Of a stretch of DNA of 8,525 nt, positions 7,702 through 8,525 are shown piece by piece. The translations under genes and the position numbers were made by a program. The first letter of the stretch is position 1; each line of letters starts with the position of its first letter. The stretch comes from JACJXF01 sp964349045. Its GTDB lineage: Bacteria; Bacteroidota; Bacteroidia; Bacteroidales; GCA-2748055. Below the pieces are notes generated by a model that saw only the letters and a program-made list of their open reading frames with translations, did not search any database and had not been told where the DNA came from. The DNA is taken from contig CAYGFI010000189.1 of the NCBI GenBank assembly GCA_964349045.1, forward strand, positions 1 to 8,525. Reading direction: 5' to 3'.

Positions 7702-8472
7702 CTAATCAAATTTATTTTTATCGGGAGGAAACAATTGATCAATAATTGACCGGTCTTCGGGAGGTTTTCCCATCAGAACATTAAAATTATTTCGCGCCGT
7801 ATAATTGTCTTTCCATAAAATTATGGCTTTGGTATAGCATTCAACCGCCTCATTCTGTTTGTGTAAATGCCTAAGTACAATTCCCAGATTAGTGTAACAA
7901 ACCGACAAGCGTCGGGGTGTTTCTTTCCGTGCTAAAACTAAATCTTCAACTCTTTTATTCAGAATCCTATTGTAATTTCTCCCCTGAAATACCAGATCAT
8001 TTTCAGGGAAAAATGGCTTGACTTTTTTCAATAATTCTTCTTCGGATAATGAATTATTTTTATCTAACCACGTGGTATATAAAACAATGCCTGAATCAAT
8101 ATTCATTTTAGCCAGCTCCAGCAATTTTGACTTTTCTGCACTGTCTTTACTGCTGTAAAGCGCCATGCTGATATATGCTGACCCTCTGTTATTATAAACG
8201 ATGCCAGGTTCGTATGATGTTTTATATCCAGGAACTTTCTCGAGAATATATTCTATGGAATCTAACAGCAGAAGCGCCATTGAAAAATTATTCTCTTTCA
8301 TCAGTTCGTCAAAATGCCTGAACAGGTATTTTGTTTCTACTATACGCGGATCTTCGGCTTTGTTTTTTCCATCATAATAAACATAAGCTACAAGCAGACT
8401 TATACAAATAATGATAAAAATCCCAATAAGTACTTTTTTTGTCTGATCCGGTATGCTGAATATATGTTTCAA
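7702..8472 (-). CDS. Membrane-anchored TPR protein
   Basis: The 256-residue product has one hydrophobic helix at about 14-33 (VLIGIFIIICISLLVAYVYY) preceded by K12-K13, which predicts a short cytoplasmic tail and a periplasmic C-terminal domain. That domain is helical: segments at about 47-80, 88-132 and 189-222 fit tetratricopeptide repeats, the clearest being CYTNLGIVLRHLHKQNEAVECYTKAI. I do not recognise a named family. The start is a TTG at 8472: an in-frame TGA lies six codons upstream, no ATG or GTG lies between, and the next methionine (M58) would lose the membrane anchor. The leader TTTTTAAAGAAAACA lacks a Shine-Dalgarno site. A one-mismatch TAnnTTTG box (TATGATTG, 8496-8489) lies 16 bases before the start, without a well-placed -33. 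The gene stops seven bases before the porin start, pointing to an operon in which the TPR domain may meet periplasmic partners of the porin or envelope. Function unknown. Confidence 0.8.
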   Translation of the reverse strand: MKHIFSIPDQTKKVLIGIFIIICISLLVAYVYYDGKNKAEDPRIVETKYLFRHFDELMKENNFSMALLLLDSIEYILEKVPGYKTSYEPGIVYNNRGSAYISMALYSSKDSAEKSKLLELAKMNIDSGIVLYTTWLDKNNSLSEEELLKKVKPFFPENDLVFQGRNYNRILNKRVEDLVLARKETPRRLSVCYTNLGIVLRHLHKQNEAVECYTKAIILWKDNYTARNNFNVLMGKPPEDRSIIDQLFPPDKNKFD

Positions 8473-8525
8473 TGTTTTCTTTAAAAATCAATCATAATTG
8501 TCAGGTAAATCAATATTTCGTCCCT

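Noticed and set aside
7695..7742. Upstream TTG start for the porin, adding 16 residues
   Set aside because: It would overlap the TPR gene by 41 bases and put a non-signal stretch before MKTK. The ATG at 7694 gives a standard signal peptide.
8489..8496. Promoter box TATGATTG for the membrane TPR gene
   Set aside because: It has one mismatch to TAnnTTTG and no -33 element at proper spacing; the gene may also be read through from beyond the window.
1..8525. Idea that the three TPR genes form one duplicated family or a single defence island
   Set aside because: The TPR proteins differ in size, location and accompanying domains, lie on different strands, and no nuclease, toxin, transposase or integrase gene is nearby.

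Overview
The window looks like chromosomal DNA of a Bacteroidota bacterium, probably a free-living or gut Bacteroidales/Marinilabiliales relative. Three things point there: the protein families (a DUF5107-TPR protein, a long TPR protein of a type I associate with this phylum, and an outer-membrane porin with a Bacteroidota-style signal peptide ending SNA|Q); AT-rich spacers with few Shine-Dalgarno sites; and TAnnTTTG promoter boxes typical of the Bacteroidota primary sigma factor. The species call is inference.

Layout. Positions 1-3044 (minus) hold most of a large exported DUF5107-TPR protein whose C-terminus runs off the left edge. A 319-base gap (3045-3363) has no convincing gene. Positions 3364-3783 (minus) encode OsmC, a thiol peroxidase. 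A 246-base AT-rich spacer (3784-4029) separates osmC from the divergently transcribed gene 4030-6288 (plus), a 752-residue cytoplasmic helical-repeat/TPR protein; two copies of a TAATTTTGTA promoter-like box sit in that spacer. After a 77-base convergent gap come two minus-strand genes, 8472-7702 and 7694-6366, seven bases apart: a membrane-anchored TPR protein that appears to start with TTG, followed by a 442-residue porin-like beta-barrel.

How the genes relate. The right-hand pair is probably co-transcribed and places a periplasm-facing TPR protein beside an outer-membrane channel. The other three genes are best read as independent units: stress defence (OsmC), an intracellular scaffold-like TPR protein, and an exported protein of a family suspected to act on or bind carbohydrate. 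Three of the five genes encode TPR proteins, but they share no evident common domain beyond the repeat. I see no RNA gene, CRISPR array, transposase or phage gene. I did not find clear evidence of a new multi-gene system; the porin/TPR pair and the DUF5107 protein are the least understood parts.
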